A stretch of 64,000 bases of DNA from Homalodisca vitripennis (Eukaryota; Arthropoda; Insecta; Hemiptera; Cicadellidae): NCBI RefSeq assembly GCF_021130785.1, contig NC_060207.1, forward strand, positions 103,714,001 through 103,778,000, written 5' to 3'. Below, piece by piece: positions 1 to 10,560 of the stretch; position 1 is the stretch's first letter; each line of letters starts with the position of its first letter. The notes below the pieces were generated by a model. That model was not told where the DNA came from, ran no database searches, and saw only the letters and a list, made by a program, of their open reading frames with translations. The translations under genes were made by a program, and so were the position numbers.

Positions 1-1148
1 TCATCTGGTCCTGTATTTTCTGTAAATTAAACACATTCGTGTGCTTGTGTTTTAGGTAATAAATCTCTTTTAGGTAGATTTTGTAGAAATTGACATATTG
101 CAATTTACCTCATGACCAAACTTCTTTGAAATTTCTCCGATCATGACCCTCAGAAATAATAACTGCCATCGGAATACAAAAGTTTATATACAAAGGCAGT
201 ACTTGCACATAGCTTGAGCGAGTTCACTGGCCAGTCTTAACAGTATAGTTTCAAGGAGGCTATTCGATTTCTAACAAAACTTTTAACTTAACTAATTACC
301 AACGTAGACCCAAAACAATTATTACTTTTTTATATTAGGTAATTTTAAACAACTTTTATTTTAACAATGTTTTCATATCTCCATAAAATATATCTCTTTT
401 ATATCTCTGTTGTATATTAAGATTCCAAAATGGCGGCCACTCAAATTGTTTTATAATTCTCAGATCTTTACAATAATGTTTGCTGTTACGTGTTTTTATA
501 TCTTGTAAGATTTCCAGATAGCGGCCGTGCAATTTTAAGTGGTATGCAATATTGTGGAAATAGGTTTGTACACGATAACTACCGTAGTTCTTAATAGATT
601 CAGATCAAACGCGGTACACAGACAGCATTTACACATAACTTGGTCCAGTTCGTTAGTCAGTCTTAGCCAATAAAACGTTTCAAGATTCGCATTTGAGCAA
701 AATTTGTATCTCGGGTATTTCATAAGATAAATACAAATCGACACTTTTCTTAAAATTGTCAAGCAACATTTATTTTTGGATAACTCTTAAGGTAATTGAA
801 CCGTTATAAGTGAAAATAATTACAAACACAATTTCAGATTAATTGTAACTAAATCAAGTCAACACTGTTACAAACATATTTATAAGCTTATAATAATGTT
901 TATCTTGTAAGGTTATGGAGTTTGTATATGATTGAAAGTATTACGGTTACATTAACATTCCCCCATCAGCGTGGTGCAAATTAAACATATTAAATAAAAG
1001 GCATTCTCAGTTTGATATTTAGGGATGACGGCCACATGTGAAACGTACCATTCTTCCGACTGAGCTAGAAGGGATATTTTGTACCCCTAATGCCACAGTT
1101 GTTCATGGAATAAAACTTATATGTGGAAACCCCAAAATTTAAGTCTTA

Positions 1149-1201
<53 letters not shown>

Positions 1202-2947
1202 TATGTTTTATGTATATAATATCTATAAGGTTTAAGTATAGAATTCGATCCCTAAATTATCTTATATTAATGAGTTGATGTTTAAAGCTTGCAAGGGATC
1301 TGACCTGTACAGATGTTAATTAAGATGGTGGCCACTGGGCACTGGGCAGCGGCAGTGGTCACGGACCGAGACCGGACCTCATAGATCTCTACTATGGAGC
1401 ACTTCTTGCCCAGTGGACGGACACTCCATTTCCTCCGCTTCCCCTGTGGCCGCTCAGCAGCTCGGTGAAACATACACTTCGTATTGGACTTACATTATTC
1501 TAACGTCACTATATATTCAATAGACGACATTCTCGTGACATTTTCAATAGAGTATCGTTTACTTCTGACGATGTCTGTCTTCCCCTCTCCTAAGCTGTCG
1601 GATTTCTAAGTAGGGTGAATATCATCCCAAACAGATATGCTGATTTCGCTTATGTTTGTTGGGCTGGACGTTTGTTTAGTAAGAGAAACGTGTTTTTTTT
1701 TTTTTAAGATGTAGTTTAAAACCAATAATCTTTTCATATTTCTAGTTAATTCTTTAGATGGTGATTAAACCTGCCTCTTCCCTTATGTCTAAAAATAGCC
1801 TAACTTTACTATTATTATTATTTATCGTAAAATAAAAAAGTTTTATTTTATGATAGGATGATATGATACAAGTTCTTATTGGTTTTTATTATCAAGGTCA
1901 AATTGTGAGATCAACAAATCTTCTTATTCGAAATTTAAGCTCCCTTCCTGTCCATGCTTCGACTTAACAACAGGAAGATCCAAAAACGTATTTTAAGATT
2001 GTCAGAGTGAATGGGTCAGTGTGGTGATACAGTGTAATTTCTCTATGTGTTTCTACTTTAGACTCAATGTTATAAAGACTGCACGTTAATGGTGTATTGT
2101 TACACTTATACTCGTACTTCAGAGGTCCTAGTGTTTTGCACGAAGGTAGGTGCAGGAAGACCCGATCAAAATAATTAAAGTTACTGTACTTTTTACAAAG
2201 TTTTCGCCAATAAGATATTGTTTTAATGCATTTCTTATACTTCCATTCGTGAATTAAAATTGTGACGAATCACTACTCTTAAAAATTATATAATGAGTAA
2301 TAATGTACAACTAGTGGTATTTTCATTAGGTACTTGGATTAACAAAGGAGATTGTTATACAATTTTTTATCAGCTTAATGCAAACTAAACAACGAACTAG
2401 AACTAATAAAAATAAAAAGTAATATAGTTAGTTGGCTTTCAAGAACATGAACAACGACGGTATGAGAGTTTTTATTCACAGCGCGAATAACAATTTACTA
2501 CGATGAGGATGAAATTTGTTCAACGTCAGCATCATTGACGTAAAACCATTCACGAAGAGTTTGGCCATAACTTTGAATTATGTCAAAAACAAACTCCACA
2601 GTTCTCTGTGTAATTGTTTATGTAGCTATTTCACTATAAGATTAAATGTGCATGCGAATAAAAAACGTTTATTTCGCATGGTTTTTAACCTTTACTTTGA
2701 CAGTATATAGTAAGAGCGTCTACTTGTTAATAAAAACACCCCTTATACAGTATGACAATGAATTAAAGAAATATACAAATGGGAATAAATATAACTAAAA
2801 AATGGCGGAACCAGCTATTCTAATACACTTGATATAAGATGTATTAAGTTCTCAAGAATATAGTGCATAAGACTTGTGTACTCTGTGGAGGAGGATTTAA
2901 GACTCTTCTACTATATTTTTATTTGATCACGCTCAAAGTAGACTACA
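1..2947. other. Upstream AT-rich DNA without a recognised gene
   Basis: I recognise no gene here. The stretch is AT-rich with short stop-bounded reading frames only. A TA microsatellite lies at 1150-1198. A short GC-richer patch at about 1320-1480 is open in more than one frame on both strands, but it matches no family I know. Confidence 0.5.
1150..1198. repeat. (AT)n microsatellite
   Basis: About 24 uninterrupted AT dinucleotides, seen directly. Confidence 0.97.
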
Positions 2948-3870
2948 TCTATATATATAAAAATGAATGTTTGTATGTTTGTCCTTTATGGAATCGTGAA
3001 CTATTGGACCGATCATGATGAAAATTTGTACGTATATGTATTTTTCCACGGAGAAGGTTTATAAGCTATGCCCATCCCTTTCCCGATTCAGGATTCCGCC
3101 CCACTGGTTACAGAAATACCCATAAGAAATGCATTGCAGCAAACATATGTTAACGTCTTTTCAAATTTTTAATCAGCTGTTCTTTGTAAACATATATTAC
3201 ACTTATAGTTTTAAAGCATAGAGTAAGCTTAAGAGAAACGACAAATTTTGTTTAAACTGTTTTTTGCAATCACTGTTAAACATAGACTTTACTATCCAGA
3301 TAATACAATTCAAATTTGACGTAAAAATTCACCTTTAACTGCAATATTTATTTAATATAAACCATGCTCATGCTTGATCAGAAGAGTAATGCAGATATCA
3401 TAATTACTATCTTACGTTGGCTACAAATATAAAGAATGTTATAAAATCAACCTTAGTTGTTTTTTTTGACAGAAGTATGGTTCTCAAAACTCCGTGTGTA
3501 CATATTCTCTCGATCGAGACAACAAAGCAAGCTCAATCGTGGCATCGGAGATATAACTAATTTAATCTAAAATTTATTATAGTAAAAAAAAAATTTACTA
3601 AGTAATATAAGGACTTCGGTTCTTAAGATTTGCGTGCGAAGCCGTGGGTAACAGCTAGATAGAGGCAGGAATATGGTACATACCTTCATAATACGCCCAA
3701 GAGGCTCACGATGGAACGACTATCAATTATCTCAGCAATGTTTAGAATGTGATAGAAAAAGAATAAGTGAATATAGTGTACTGTTTTCAACGGGAAATTG
3801 CGTGCGAAGCCGCGGGCAACTTTTGCAAAAAATTATTGAAATGCGCAGCAAAGCGCGCCGGGCCCGCTAG
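2948..3870 (+). mobile_element. Non-autonomous Helitron, copy 1
   Basis: The element begins TCTATATATATAAAAATG and ends GGGCCCGCTAG. The host base before it is A and the base after it is T, the A|T insertion site expected of Helitrons (5' TC, 3' CTRR, no target duplication). A GC-rich tract precedes the 3' CTAG. No Rep/helicase frame is present, so it is non-autonomous. A second Helitron-like 3' end (ACAGCTAG) lies inside at about 3650-3658, so the element may be a fusion of two. It is nearly identical to 24367-25291, apart from two single-base indels that I noticed. Confidence 0.82.
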
Positions 3871-4456
3871 TACTATATAAATCACAAAATCAAAGAACAC
3901 ATAAGTCTCACTGAAACACCATTTACAGCGCTATCTGATGCCCAGAACTATGATATGTCTCGCTGGTGACTAGGGAATTCTGACGATTGGTTCCAGTTAC
4001 TAACCTAAGTGAGACACGTTTGTTTTGATATTTGATAGACGTCAATGTAAGAATTATTTTTTTTTTTTTGAAAGACTGGTGAAGCCCATACACGGCGTTT
4101 GACCAGTTGACTAATTAAGAAACTGCTTTAACGACACGAAAACGGAAGAAGACAAAGCTATAAAGGCGCACCTGATTGTAAATTCAACAAAATGTAAAAT
4201 GTAGATTACAACATTCATAAATATAGATTAAAATTGGCTTTACTACCACTGCGAGGTTTTGAAGCCTCCAGTTTTTAGCTGTAACACAACTTTTCAGGCC
4301 AGTCTCTCTTTCACGAGAACTGGTCGGCCGTTTTTTCTTGACAGTAGTCCGTGAATCTTATTAGGAAGAACGCCACAATCACTAAATCCTCTCCTCTTAT
4401 ATGTTGATTTTGCGTATTGGCTGTTATTCATTAGTTGGTTATACGAGAGGTTATTA
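3871..4456. other. Unassigned spacer between Helitron and mariner
   Basis: No gene recognised. The right end (about 4416-4446) resembles the repeat unit seen at about 5876-5900 and 6112-6140, which suggests the mariner at 4457 landed in another copy of that unit. Confidence 0.35.
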
Positions 4457-5725
4457 AAGTAAGAACCGTTTTGTAATAGATAAGGGGACATTTTATATAT
4501 GAACTTAAATTGTATTACAAACTAAATTATGAACATTTATTCACTTCTCTACATAGTTACCATGAAAATTTAAACATTTTTAAAGTCGTGGCGTCAGCTT
4601 TTGGATCCTATCATCAGAGAACTTTGCCGCGTGAGTTCAACCCGTTAGTAACGGTTTCTTTCAACCTGTCATCATTGTTCCAAACGCTTTCCAATAAGAA
4701 ATTCTTTGAGTTTTGGAAAAGACGAAAGTCTGACGGTGCAGTCAGGTTTGTATGGTGGATGATCCAGTAATTCCCAACGAGATTTTTCCAGCTACTTCTG
4801 TGTTCTTACCGCGACGTGAGGCCGAGCATTGTCGTAAAACAGAACGACGCCGTTAGAGAGCAGGCCTTGATGGCGGTTTTAAATAGCGCGCTTAAGTTTC
4901 ATTAACGTTGCACAGTATATATCTGCATTTCTGTCATTCTTTGTGCCCGAAAACCTATCAAAAGTATGCATTTCCAGTCCCAAAAAGTGTGGCTATTATT
5001 TTTCGTGTTCGAGGTTCTTACTTGAATTGATGTGACTTTGTCGGGGAATTTGGGTGGTACCACTCACTGGATTGACGTTTAGTCTCTGAAATGTAGTTTG
5101 CAACCCACGTCTCATCACCAGTCACAATGTGATTTAAGAACTCATCACCATCCTTGTGATGGCACTCAAAAAGAACAAAGAATGTGCCATACGCTTTTCT
5201 TTATGTTCTTCTGTTAACATTTTTGGTACCTCATCTCGTATAAATTTTTTTAACAACGTTTATCAATAATAATGTTATAAACACAGACCTCGAAACTTGT
5301 GGAAATTTCTGATGAAGTTCGTTAATAGTGAAGCGTCTCTTTTGGAAAATTTGCTCATCAGTCTCCATTCATGACAATAAGCCGTCCATTTCGTTCTTCA
5401 ACATGAAAGTTTGTTCTTCCCTCATTAAAAGACTTACACCATTTTCGAAAATTGTCATGGTTTATTACACTCTCACCATTAACTTCAACAAGCTGCCGTT
5501 GAGTTTCAGCAAAACGAACTATTTGTATTTAAAAAGCAAATTCCTGAGTGTACTTCACAATCGGCGGGATTGATTATTGACAAAAAAACAGGATAACCAC
5601 ACAGCTGACACCGACAGAGACGTGAAATGTAGTGGCAGTGTAATGGGGGACTGGTCAAAAGGGGCTAACCTTGAACGAGTCACGTTACAGTATGTACGGA
5701 CACAATGCCCAATCGGTTCTTACTT
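4457..5725 (-). mobile_element. mariner element with TA target duplication
   Basis: The terminal inverted repeats start AAGTAAGAACCG on the left and read the same on the other strand at the right end. Both are flanked by TA (4455-4456 and 5726-5727). The 1269-bp length is the canonical mariner size. The inside encodes a decayed mariner transposase on the minus strand. Known of the family: mariners duplicate TA at insertion and are about 1.3 kb. The repeats are short and partly mismatched beyond 12 bases, so this is an old copy. Confidence 0.78.
4620..5570 (-). pseudogene. Decayed mariner transposase (DD34D type)
   Basis: Read on the minus strand from about 5570 leftward, conserved mariner blocks appear in order: an N-terminal segment with NFRKWCKSFNEGRTN, then RRFTINELHQKFPQVSRS, then HIVTGDETWV with the first catalytic Asp, then FYDNARPHVA with the second, then LLDHPPYKPD near the third. 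The blocks lie in different frames with several stops, so it is not translatable. The usual SPDLAPSD motif near the third Asp is altered. Family assignment is firm from block order; the subfamily is not resolved. Confidence 0.82.
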
Positions 5726-5770
5726 TAAACATAACAGACTTAGTTCACACAGATAAAACAGTGGACCAAC

Positions 5771-6250
5771 TCTCCCTCATTATCCCCTAACAACTCAGTC
5801 AACGGTAGCCAAGGGTACACCAGTTACAACACATGGAGTAGGGAGCAGTGGTGAGGAGAGAACTCGGTGCGTTGGCTGTTGTTATTCATTAGTTGGTTGT
5901 AGTTCACACAGATAGCGCAGTGACAGTTGATGCTATCACAGTTCTCTTGCTGAGTACAGTACATCAGTTCCTCTTCTCCTCCCTTCCCATCACCCTTCAC
6001 CAGCTATCCCTCACTACCCGCTAACAACTCAGACAACGGTAGCCAAGGGTTGACATTGTATAACAGTTACAACGCATGGAGCAGGGATCAGTGATGAGGA
6101 GAGAACTCAGTGCGTTGGCTGTTGTTATTCATTAGTTGGTTGTAGTTCACACAGATAGCGCAGTGACAGTTGATGCTATCTCAGTTCTCTTGCTGAGTAC
6201 AGTACATCAGTTCCTCTTCTCCTCCCTTCCCACCACCCTTCACCATCTCT
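5771..6250. repeat. Tandem duplication of about 240 bp, two units
   Basis: Two head-to-tail units (about 5771-6004 and 6005-6248) share long nearly identical blocks, for example TGCGTTGGCTGTTGTTATTC and GCTGAGTACAGTACATCAG. Parts of the same unit flank the mariner at 4457-5725. I see no coding potential. Confidence 0.8.
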
Positions 6251-7290
6251 ACCTCACTGCCCGCTAACACGTCATGTACTCCCAATTGAAATTGTTTGTG
6301 AGAATTGTAATTTAATTTAGGTACTAACAAAAATTACATTTCCGACAAGAACAATTTTTTCTTCGCCCACCTCACAGAGCTTAACTTAATTAACACAGGC
6401 ACTTCAAATAACCTTGTTTTGAACCTGTTTATATTTTTGTTGTAAATGTTTAAAATATATATTGAAAAAGTCTTCATTGTAATTTAAAGCAGGTAATGAC
6501 TGACATCAATAGATTATAAGTTAACTTTGTGCAATAGAATTCGGGTGCGATAGATCTGGGTGCAACAAAATGTGATGAGGCAAATTTGTTGTAGATAATT
6601 ATAAATTACTTTTTTCATTATTTATATGCATGGCATTTCAAAACTAATACATGTGTGATCATATAAATATTCTAAAAATTTGGATACTATGGACCTAATG
6701 AGCAAAGACAAAACCTGTCATAACTTAAAAATATGATAAAGTGTGGGGTTTTACAGCTACAGTTCACAAATGCAACTCAAACTTAAGTTATTTTCTTCGA
6801 AAAGTCTTGGAAATTCCAGTTATTAGGGTGCTACGGTTTCCGGTCGTATATTATTTTGTAAATGCTTTTATTTGAGAATTTGGAAATCCTATCCATGCTT
6901 AAATCAGAATATAACTAATATACGAAAATCCGTAAACAAGAGGAAAAATGGAACTGGAAATTTGAGGAATAAGTAAAAAGATAGTAAATGACAAGCTGTA
7001 TTATTATTTCACTGAACATGTTTCTATGTTAAACAACAGTGTGCGATATTGCTCTAAACCATATCATGATACAAAAATTATTATGATTCAAAAATATCAA
7101 TAAATTTAATAAACTACATGTCGGTTATTTTCACAGTAAACTCTGATCCAAATGCAGTCTGGTTATCGTTGATTATTCATGAACATTTAGTCTTGAAACC
7201 CATATTGTAAAATATATGATCTTATAACTTCTTCCTGGTTAATTCTAGGCTCAGACAGTTAAAACATTCAATTCTTATTATTATATTTAA
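6251..7290. other. AT-rich spacer, nothing recognised
   Basis: No gene, RNA or repeat recognised. Confidence 0.4.
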
Positions 7291-8266
7291 CTAGCATTTA
7301 CCCTCAACTTCGCACGCAATTTTTTGTAGGTTTTGCATTTGTATTAACACTTTTAGTTCTAGTGAATTATACTTCCGATGCCAATGTGGAGTTTGCCTTG
7401 TTTACACGGTCAAGAAAATAAGTCAAAAAGCGTGTATTTATGGCCATTGTACTTTACTCGGTTCTTTGTACTTTTTGTTCTGTAGTTGATTGTTCCTTGT
7501 TTTCCGATCAAGATAAATATATCACATATCAGAGGAGCATACTTGACTCAAAATAAAACTAATGAGTTTTATATTAAAAATTCGATAGTAACTATGTCTT
7601 TTATATATAATACTTAATATTTGCTAAAAGTACTTACAGTTAAAAAGTATGTTAAAATGACACTAATTACGTGTTTGTTTCTTTATAAACTGAAAAATAT
7701 TTTTAATACTTTAGAACATTTAGAGTTAAAATGGGTACTTTAGTTCAAAAGCGCAGTCCATAAAACTGTATCTAGCATAGTTCTTTCTGACTGCTTCAAA
7801 GTAAATCTATAGAATCAAGTTCTAACCATCTTATGTTTTATGTTATTTTTTAAGGTAGATGAGCCCTTACCTAATCGCTGAAGTCTAAAAGCAGCAAAAG
7901 AACTAAATGTTACTCCTTAGAGAATTTACACACTATAATTGTAAACAAACTCATAATAGTTGTTAAATTAATTAAACATATAGTTATACTGTGATGAAAC
8001 AATGATTACACAGAACAGATGATTACATTTGACAGGTTCTTTTAATTAATATTCTATAACCTTAGATACCAAGATGAGTATTTTCGCTAATTTACAGACA
8101 AGTGGGGCTTAGACCGGAGGGATTTTCGAAATGAGCATAGACCTATATTTATATCAGAGATCGCAAGAATATCCATGTAATATTTCAGCACAATTGAATA
8201 GTTTACGTGTGAATACAAAATGAACAAGCAACAGCACTTTCGCACTTATAATATTACTAGCAGTTA
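7291..8266 (-). mobile_element. Non-autonomous Helitron, minus orientation, tandem unit 1
   Basis: On the minus strand the 3' end at 7291 reads ...GCTAG followed by T, preceded by a GTGCGAAG-type tract. Its 5' side near 8266 reads AATATTATAAGTGCGAAAG, close to the 5' terminus of the neighbouring unit. It is clearly homologous throughout to 8590-9545, with visible divergence. It contains no Rep/helicase frame. It abuts the next unit directly, with a CTAG at 8267-8270 belonging to that unit. Confidence 0.65.
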
Positions 8267-9545
8267 CCCTCGGCTTCGAATGCAATTTAGTAGTTTTTGC
8301 ATCTGTATGAGCACTTCTGGTTTCAGTGAATTATATTTCCAACGTCAATAATGAATTTGTTTACTTACCATCATCATGAACATATGTTGAAAAATGTATA
8401 TGTATAGACAATGTAATTTTCTCAGTTCTTGGTATTTTCTGTTCCATAGATTATTTTGATTTTTTCCTGATAAATAAAATACGTATACGTACACAGCTCC
8501 AGGAAGCCTGATTCTGTCAAAACACACCTAAGGTTTCATAACAGTCTTTAAATGTACTTTGTCTTTTATATCTTCACTGCTTGTAGTTGCCCGCGGATAT
8601 GTACGCAATTTAGTGGCCGTTGCACGTGTATGGCCACTGCTGGATCGAGTGAATTATATTCGATGCCAATGTTGAGATTGCCTTTATGCCACGACCAAGC
8701 AACTACGTAAATAATTGTATATTTATAGCCATTGTAATTTGCTTCGTTCTTAGTCTTTTAATTTATTTTGCCTTTTTCCGACTAAGAAAATATATATCAC
8801 AGATCAAAGAAACGTACTTATGTAAAAATAAAACTATCATGGGTTTTATAACAATCTCTAAATGTACAGTAAATTTAGAAGGTAACATTGACATTCATAT
8901 CTAATATTGAATACTGTATTTGCAAAACTTTACAGTTAAAAGTATATCTCATTAACAATGACAGTATTTACGTGTTTGTTCCTATATAAACTGAAAAGAA
9001 ATATTTTAATATTTTCGAACATGTAGAGCTGGAATTAGTACATTACTTTAAAAGCACAGTCCAGCGAACTTTTATCTAGCGTAGTTCTTGCCAGCTGCTT
9101 AAAAGGGAGTCTTCGGATAAAAATTTTGACCAACTTATGTTTTAGGACACTTTTACTATACTATTCTTACCTAGTCGCTAAAATTTAAAAACGGTGAGAC
9201 AACTAATGGTTTCTCTTATATAGTTTACACTCTATAAATATAAACCAATTGAAAATAGTAGTCAAATTAATTAAACATACTCGTATATAGTTGTGCTGGC
9301 ATAAAACAATGTTACACAGAACAGTTGGTTACATTTGACAGGCGCTTTCAGTTAATGTTTCCCAACTTGAGACCAAGATGGGTCGTTTCGCTAATTTAAA
9401 GACTAGTGGGGCGTAGCCTGGAGAGATTTATTTCAGGAACCGTAAGAATGTCCATATAAAATTTCATTTCAATCGGTTTAAAAGTTTACGCGTAAAAGCA
9501 AAACAAACAAACAAAGGCTCTCCCGCATTTATAATATTATTAGGA
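8267..9545 (-). mobile_element. Non-autonomous Helitron, minus orientation, tandem units 2 and 3
   Basis: On the minus strand the 5' end is TCCTAATAATATTATAAATG, preceded by A, and the outer 3' end of the array is CTAG followed by T at 7291, so the whole 7291-9545 block is bounded by an A|T site. From 8590 to 9545 it is a full homologue of 7291-8266. The stretch 8267-8575 is a third, truncated copy of the 3' part only. No coding capacity. Confidence 0.65.
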
Positions 9546-9940
9546 TTATAATGTTATGGACTATTGGGCGACGGTAAATACAGCATTAAAAATATACAGT
9601 TTTACTTTGCTTCATTCCATTTTTTTTACACTCTACCCATTTTATTATTATACAATTTTATTATATAGGCGAATTATAAATTTTGCTTTAAAATTACGAT
9701 GCTCCACTAATTTATTGGTTTCATTACTCAATGAAAGTAAAGTGGTTATCTAAACTAATAATTAATTAATCACAGTTTCTGCTCTCGGGTTAATAATTCA
9801 TTTAACCTATATTATGTGTTGAGTTTTATAACAAATGGCTTTCATCTTCAAATTATAAATAAAGAAAAATCTTATGTTCAGAGCTAAGTATTACGTATCC
9901 ATTGTCCACGGTTATTGTATTACGATTACTACTGAACTTA
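9546..9940. other. Spacer upstream of the SCAI promoter region
   Basis: AT-rich, no recognised feature. Confidence 0.4.
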
Positions 9941-10459
9941 GTGCCAACAGGCGCTCTCTACGTATATCTGATCGAACTGCCCTCAGTAGTTGCCGCTACT
10001 GCTGCCAGGTAGCGCTAATAGTTCGAGCCAGAAGGTGGCGCGCTGCGGCACAGTGGCGAACCTTCACACCATATGTGTCGTCTGCTTTACTTAGCTCATT
10101 CAAAATGCCAATCAATAACTACCTCCCTTGCACTTTTTGTACACCCTTTAGTTGTGCGGTCCGTATTTGCTTCGGAAAGCAATAAGTGACACCTCGTTCA
10201 CTCGTCGCCTCAGAGTTTAGTGTAACACCGCGTAGTCGACTGGCACGGGCGGTTTTATCGGCCGAGGTATGCAGGATACCCGAATATCGTGTGATCCTCG
10301 GAGCTCGTTCGGTGCCTACGCTTCTTGCCCGCTCTAACCGCTTGCCATGTTCCTCATTCTTGTCTTATTAGTGTATTTTATAGATATTCGGGTTACGATG
10401 GACCTCGGTGGAGTGTTATGTGGACGGTAACATCACATCTGTGCTAATGCCACTCAGAA
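9941..10459 (+). promoter_or_regulatory. Likely SCAI promoter and 5' untranslated region
   Basis: Base composition changes sharply from AT-rich to GC- and CpG-richer DNA immediately before the first coding exon. No TATA box is evident, which fits a housekeeping-type promoter. It holds a CTCF-like motif at 10028-10041. The transcription start is not determined. Several short open frames here look like a by-product of the base composition. Confidence 0.5.
10028..10041 (+). promoter_or_regulatory. CTCF-like binding motif
   Basis: CCAGAAGGTGGCGC matches the conserved core of the CTCF site (CCANNAGGTGGCGC type). A weaker related string, GCCAGGTAGCGC, lies about 20 bases upstream. The match is seen; binding is inferred. 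Confidence 0.4.
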
Positions 10460-10560
10460 ATGGTGGTCAAAATGGCAGGCATGGATGATCACGATAGGAA
10501 AATAGTTATAGAATTCTGTCACTTGCTGGAGAAGTCTAAACAGTTATTCAATGGACTAAG
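10460..10560 (+). CDS. SCAI: SCAI exon 1 (residues 1-34)
   Basis: Encodes the start through [13 protein letters not shown]; donor GTACGT at 10561. It ends two bases into a codon, completed by the first base of exon 2. A second in-frame ATG at 10472 is a possible true start. Confidence 0.9.

Noticed and set aside
9874..10371. Two consecutive frames of 103 and 61 codons
   Set aside because: They lie in the GC-richer promoter region, match no family and are explained by fewer stop codons in GC-rich DNA.
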